A program made the position numbers and the translations under genes. 64,000 nucleotides of DNA from Gammaproteobacteria bacterium (GTDB lineage: Bacteria > Pseudomonadota > Gammaproteobacteria > Steroidobacterales > Steroidobacteraceae): NCBI GenBank assembly GCA_025350055.1, contig JANXYK010000024.1, positions 31,515 through 95,514 on the forward strand, read 5' to 3'. Positions 61,645-64,000 of the stretch are shown here, one piece after another. Below the pieces are notes generated by a model. It made no database searches and was not told where the DNA came from. It saw only the letters and a list, made by a program, of their open reading frames with translations. Within the stretch, counting starts at the first letter, position 1; each line of letters starts with the position of its first letter.

Positions 61645-61751
61645 TGCCTAATGGTGAGGCCGTTGTCTCGAAGAGGCAATCAGAGAATCGCTTGGAAAAT
61701 TACTGATATGTGCTCGCAGTGGATTGCCAGCTAATTGAACCCGCTACTCGT

Positions 61752-63563
61752 TTATGCCGTCGGCGCTTGACGGTCAACCGATTGCGGTCGAAATGTTCCG
61801 ATGAGAATGATCGAGTGCACTACCAGATTTGCCAGACCACGCCCAAGAACGCCGAATGGCAGCACGCCATGGGCGAGTTTGTTTCTCGCGTTCAGGCCTC
61901 TTGGGTCGTTGTAGAGCACCTGTAAGTGGAATCTGATTGCCTCTGGCACCTGCGCGAAAGTCTTGTTCTCAAGAACTTCACCTAGCGAAATCCGCTGAGA
62001 TCCACCGTAGCGGTTCGGCTTCGTCACGACTCCGCCAATGGCACTCAGAAAGTCCCTCAGGCCCGCCTCGACTTGGGGTATGAGGATGTGAATGGTCTTT
62101 ACGAAGTCGCCCGCGAGCCATGCTGCGAGGCCCTCTCGGACGAACGCCAGCCGCTCAGGAGGATAGCAGGGCGAACCGCTGAGCCAGGTGAGAATGCTAT
62201 CAAGGTCGGCTCCATGTTTCTCTCTAACCCTGGCCCACGCCAGATTGAGCCACGGCCCCCGATTCGAGAGGAGCTGAGTTCCATGATGTACGACGCGCCC
62301 GTCGAGATCCTTCTCCACAGAGCCGATCGTTGCGTCGGTATGCCCATCGGGTCCTGTGACCGTTATGGTGATGTGATCAAGAATTGGTGAGTTCGAGCTT
62401 TCGAGCACTACGTGCTCAGTCGAGTTACGGTGCACAAGACCGACGCGTGCCAGTCCGGTCAGCCCTTCCTCAAGGGTCTGACCGGCTACGCGATCTGCCC
62501 AGGCTTCCAGTTCTTCGGGCTTTACGTCGAGTGGCACGGAGATGCGCTTCATCTCGCCCTGGGCCTCCTCGGAGCGCGCACGGATTTCCCTCTCCATGCG
62601 AGCCACTCCCTCCAGGTCGCCAAGCTGTCGATATCGAGCCAGCTGGTCCGAAAGCCACGTTATCGCGGTCAGACCTGTGGCCTGGGCCGCGGCTGCCTCG
62701 AACGCTTCGCCTGCCTTGTGCGCAGCTCGATCTGCCTCGGTCTTCTGCCCTGCAAACTCTCGCCAGAGCTTCAAAGCCTCGGCAGCCGTCGTGGCAAGGT
62801 GAGGATCGAAGTTCTGTGGGTCCTGGATGCTCGAGCGCAAGGCGAGCTGAGTCTCCAGAGCTTGCACGATCTCTGCCCGGTCCGTGTCTTTCAGGCCGAG
62901 CACACGAGCCTGGCTCCACGCGATCTCATGGAACCTCCAAAACGCATACCGTGGGTCGCGCGACTCGCAGGATGCGCGGAACTTGAATAGGGTCGCCTTG
63001 GCACGCTGGACCCGCGCCTGGTCACCTATAGAGGCCGCAAGCTCGATGGCCCGCTCGACGTAGTTCCAGGCGTAGATGTGGTCGACGAACAAAGTCCCCT
63101 CGACAGCATCAACGTATCCGTCGATGGCGCTCTGGGCCATGACAACGTCCGGCCGTACCGCGAGGTCCTTTCGGAACCTGGCGATCTCCCAGCACAGGTC
63201 GGCGTAACGGGCTCGTAGTAGCGGATGGCGCGTCGTCTGTGCGCGGGAGGACCATTGCCCGAGGATCTCCGAATCAACCAGCGCTACGTCCGGGAAATAA
63301 TGGTCCTTGCCCGCCTTATCGGTAGCGCTGCCAAGCGGCTGCCAATGCATGTCCCATATGGGCTCCCCGTATATCCAGCGCGGCTGGAATTCCAGAGCCG
63401 CGACGAGTGCGAAGTTGCCGCGGCGCTGCTCAGGGGTGAACTTACCGAGGTCGTGCAGGATTTGCATGAGGCGATCGCGCACGAGGAATTCGTCCAGGCG
63501 CTGATCCGCCTTGTCGGCGTCCTGGAAGGCGATCTCGACTTGTTCTGTAATCTCAAGGGCCAT
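61752..63563 (-). CDS. DUF4209-like protein with C-terminal HEPN motif
   Basis: A 603-residue soluble, mostly helical protein. The C-terminal region reads HILIPQVEAGLRDFLSAIGG, then YNDPRGLNARNKLAHGV, with Arg560-x4-His565 matching the HEPN RNase motif Rx4-6H; the D-RG-N-RN-HG pattern is that of DUF4209. The N-terminal 450 residues have TPR-like helices and a charged coiled region (RMEREIRARSEEAQGEM). HEPN proteins often cleave RNA in toxin or antiphage systems. It is the last gene before the right end and reads inward. Confidence 0.8.
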   Translation of the reverse strand: MALEITEQVEIAFQDADKADQRLDEFLVRDRLMQILHDLGKFTPEQRRGNFALVAALEFQPRWIYGEPIWDMHWQPLGSATDKAGKDHYFPDVALVDSEILGQWSSRAQTTRHPLLRARYADLCWEIARFRKDLAVRPDVVMAQSAIDGYVDAVEGTLFVDHIYAWNYVERAIELAASIGDQARVQRAKATLFKFRASCESRDPRYAFWRFHEIAWSQARVLGLKDTDRAEIVQALETQLALRSSIQDPQNFDPHLATTAAEALKLWREFAGQKTEADRAAHKAGEAFEAAAAQATGLTAITWLSDQLARYRQLGDLEGVARMEREIRARSEEAQGEMKRISVPLDVKPEELEAWADRVAGQTLEEGLTGLARVGLVHRNSTEHVVLESSNSPILDHITITVTGPDGHTDATIGSVEKDLDGRVVHHGTQLLSNRGPWLNLAWARVREKHGADLDSILTWLSGSPCYPPERLAFVREGLAAWLAGDFVKTIHILIPQVEAGLRDFLSAIGGVVTKPNRYGGSQRISLGEVLENKTFAQVPEAIRFHLQVLYNDPRGLNARNKLAHGVLPFGVLGRGLANLVVHSIILIGTFRPQSVDRQAPTA

Positions 63564-63777
63564 CAGGCGGCTAAGGGTACCGCCCTGGCGCGATTGCTAC
63601 CATCATGCTACCGGACTGCGCTGCACGAACGAAAACCAACGGAAACACAAATCACCTCAGTCATTGAGAATCCGGCAATCTACGTCTTGCCGCGCGGCGG
63701 TTTGTTTTTGCCGGGTCTATCTCCTATGCGGTAGGTCGTTAGTCCAACTTGTTGGGCCGATGGCGCCACCTATGATC

Positions 63778-63797
63778 GGGGGTAGAATTGGGGGTAG
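63778..63797. repeat. Right arm-type repeat pair
   Basis: GGGGGTAG at 63778-63785 and again at 63790-63797, 12 bases apart, mirror in spacing the left pair at 44760 and 44772. They lie about 60-80 bases inside attR. Confidence 0.65.
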
Positions 63798-63859
63798 CTC
63801 CGGCAACCGTAGGCGAACTTAGAATGAATAATCAGTAGCTTGATCGCGCATTGTGGTGG

Positions 63860-63874
63860 CCACCCGACCCACCA
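63860..63874. repeat. attR core
   Basis: An exact 15-base copy of the tRNA-Lys 3' end (CCACCCGACCCACCA). It marks the right boundary of the element. Confidence 0.85.
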
Positions 63875-63963
63875 TCACATCCGCCAGACAGACGTCACGT
63901 GATTGACACGAAGCCATCGGACACTGCGCTCCTCCATCCGCCACTCATAGCAAGGAGCCCAAG

Positions 63964-64000
63964 ATGTCGAGGTATCGTCTGAGCACCGCGCGGCTCGCGC
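63964..64000 (+). CDS. Start of a chromosomal gene (partial)
   Basis: ATG 63964 follows AAGGAG by seven bases and opens MSRYRLSTARLA before the window ends. The basic start leading into small residues could be an export signal, but 12 residues are too few to tell. Confidence 0.5.
   Translation, partial: MSRYRLSTARLA

Larger units (their letters stand above)
44646..63874. mobile_element. Integrative element (genomic island) in tRNA-Lys, about 19.2 kb
   Basis: The element is bounded by a 15-bp direct repeat of the tRNA 3' end and begins with a P4-type integrase 176 bases inside the left end. Paired GGGGGTA repeats with equal spacing lie inside both ends. It encodes an AlpA-like regulator, Toprim and RepA-like replication proteins and accessory cargo. 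I find no relaxase, coupling protein or type IV secretion gene and no phage structural gene, so it looks like a satellite-type or mobilisable island. Confidence 0.85.
63564..63963. other. Right end of the element and junction, no gene seen
   Basis: These 400 bases hold the promoter side of the HEPN gene with two GCTACC copies (63596 and 63607), the GGGGGTA pair at 63778-63797, attR at 63860-63874, and about 90 bases of chromosomal DNA leading to the next gene. Confidence 0.6.

Noticed and set aside
44646..63874. Interpretation of the element as a prophage or conjugative element
   Set aside because: No capsid, terminase, portal, lysis, relaxase, coupling-protein or secretion gene could be found in any frame.

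Overview
The window looks like a chromosome segment of a high-GC gammaproteobacterium. Two gene orders support this: ruvC-ruvA-ruvB-ybgC-tolQRAB-pal-cpoB-queE-queC-tRNA-Lys and sucA-sucB-lpd. An orphan fliM-fliN pair and a separate relA also fit. The catabolic content (quinoprotein dehydrogenase, LigE-like etherase, hydroxyproline genes) would suit a Steroidobacter/Nevskia-type soil or water bacterium, but that narrower placement is inference.

Positions 1-44645 are densely packed core and catabolic chromosome. From left to right: a minus-strand operon with a LigE-type glutathione transferase, a PQQ/cytochrome c alcohol dehydrogenase, a SnoaL-like protein and a Tat-exported hydrolase; a divergent Na+/H+ antiporter; a minus-strand operon in which a nitrate/sulfonate-type ABC importer is interleaved with a Sco protein and a cupredoxin; two DUF885 paralogs around a TauE/SafE permease; a hydroxyproline cluster (FAD amine dehydrogenase, DapA-family deaminase, epimerase, GntR regulator); an AsnC regulator divergent from an ornithine cyclodeaminase-arginase pair; fliM-fliN behind a clear sigma-54 site; PAP2 phosphatase, carbonic anhydrase and OsmC; the 2-oxoglutarate dehydrogenase operon with an exported dienelactone-hydrolase-like protein and a large BNR-repeat protein; relA; and the ruv/tol/que block ending in tRNA-Lys(TTT).

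Positions 44646-63874 form a roughly 19.2 kb integrative element inserted at the 3' end of tRNA-Lys. The last 15 bases of the tRNA gene recur at 63860-63874. Pairs of GGGGGTA repeats with a 12-bp period lie just inside both ends. A P4-type integrase starts at the left end, followed by an AlpA-like regulator, a Toprim primase-like protein and a RepA-like ATPase. I see no relaxase or mating genes, so the element is probably mobilised by others or only excises and replicates. By eye its base composition is more A+T-rich and patchier than its flanks. The cargo is small and mostly unnamed: an HGGxSTG protein, an Imm35/YrhB-like protein, a degenerate J-domain membrane protein, an XRE regulator with operator repeats, a SEC-C protein, small membrane proteins, a SIR2-like protein translationally coupled to a trypsin-like fragment, a secreted HNH lipoprotein, a SWIM-like zinc protein, and a 603-residue protein ending in a HEPN-type Rx4H motif.

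The 58-63.6 kb part, with SIR2-like and HEPN proteins, is the best candidate for an undescribed (probably defence) system. Several genes inside the element show decay or recombination scars. After the right attachment site a chromosomal gene begins at 63964 and runs off the window.
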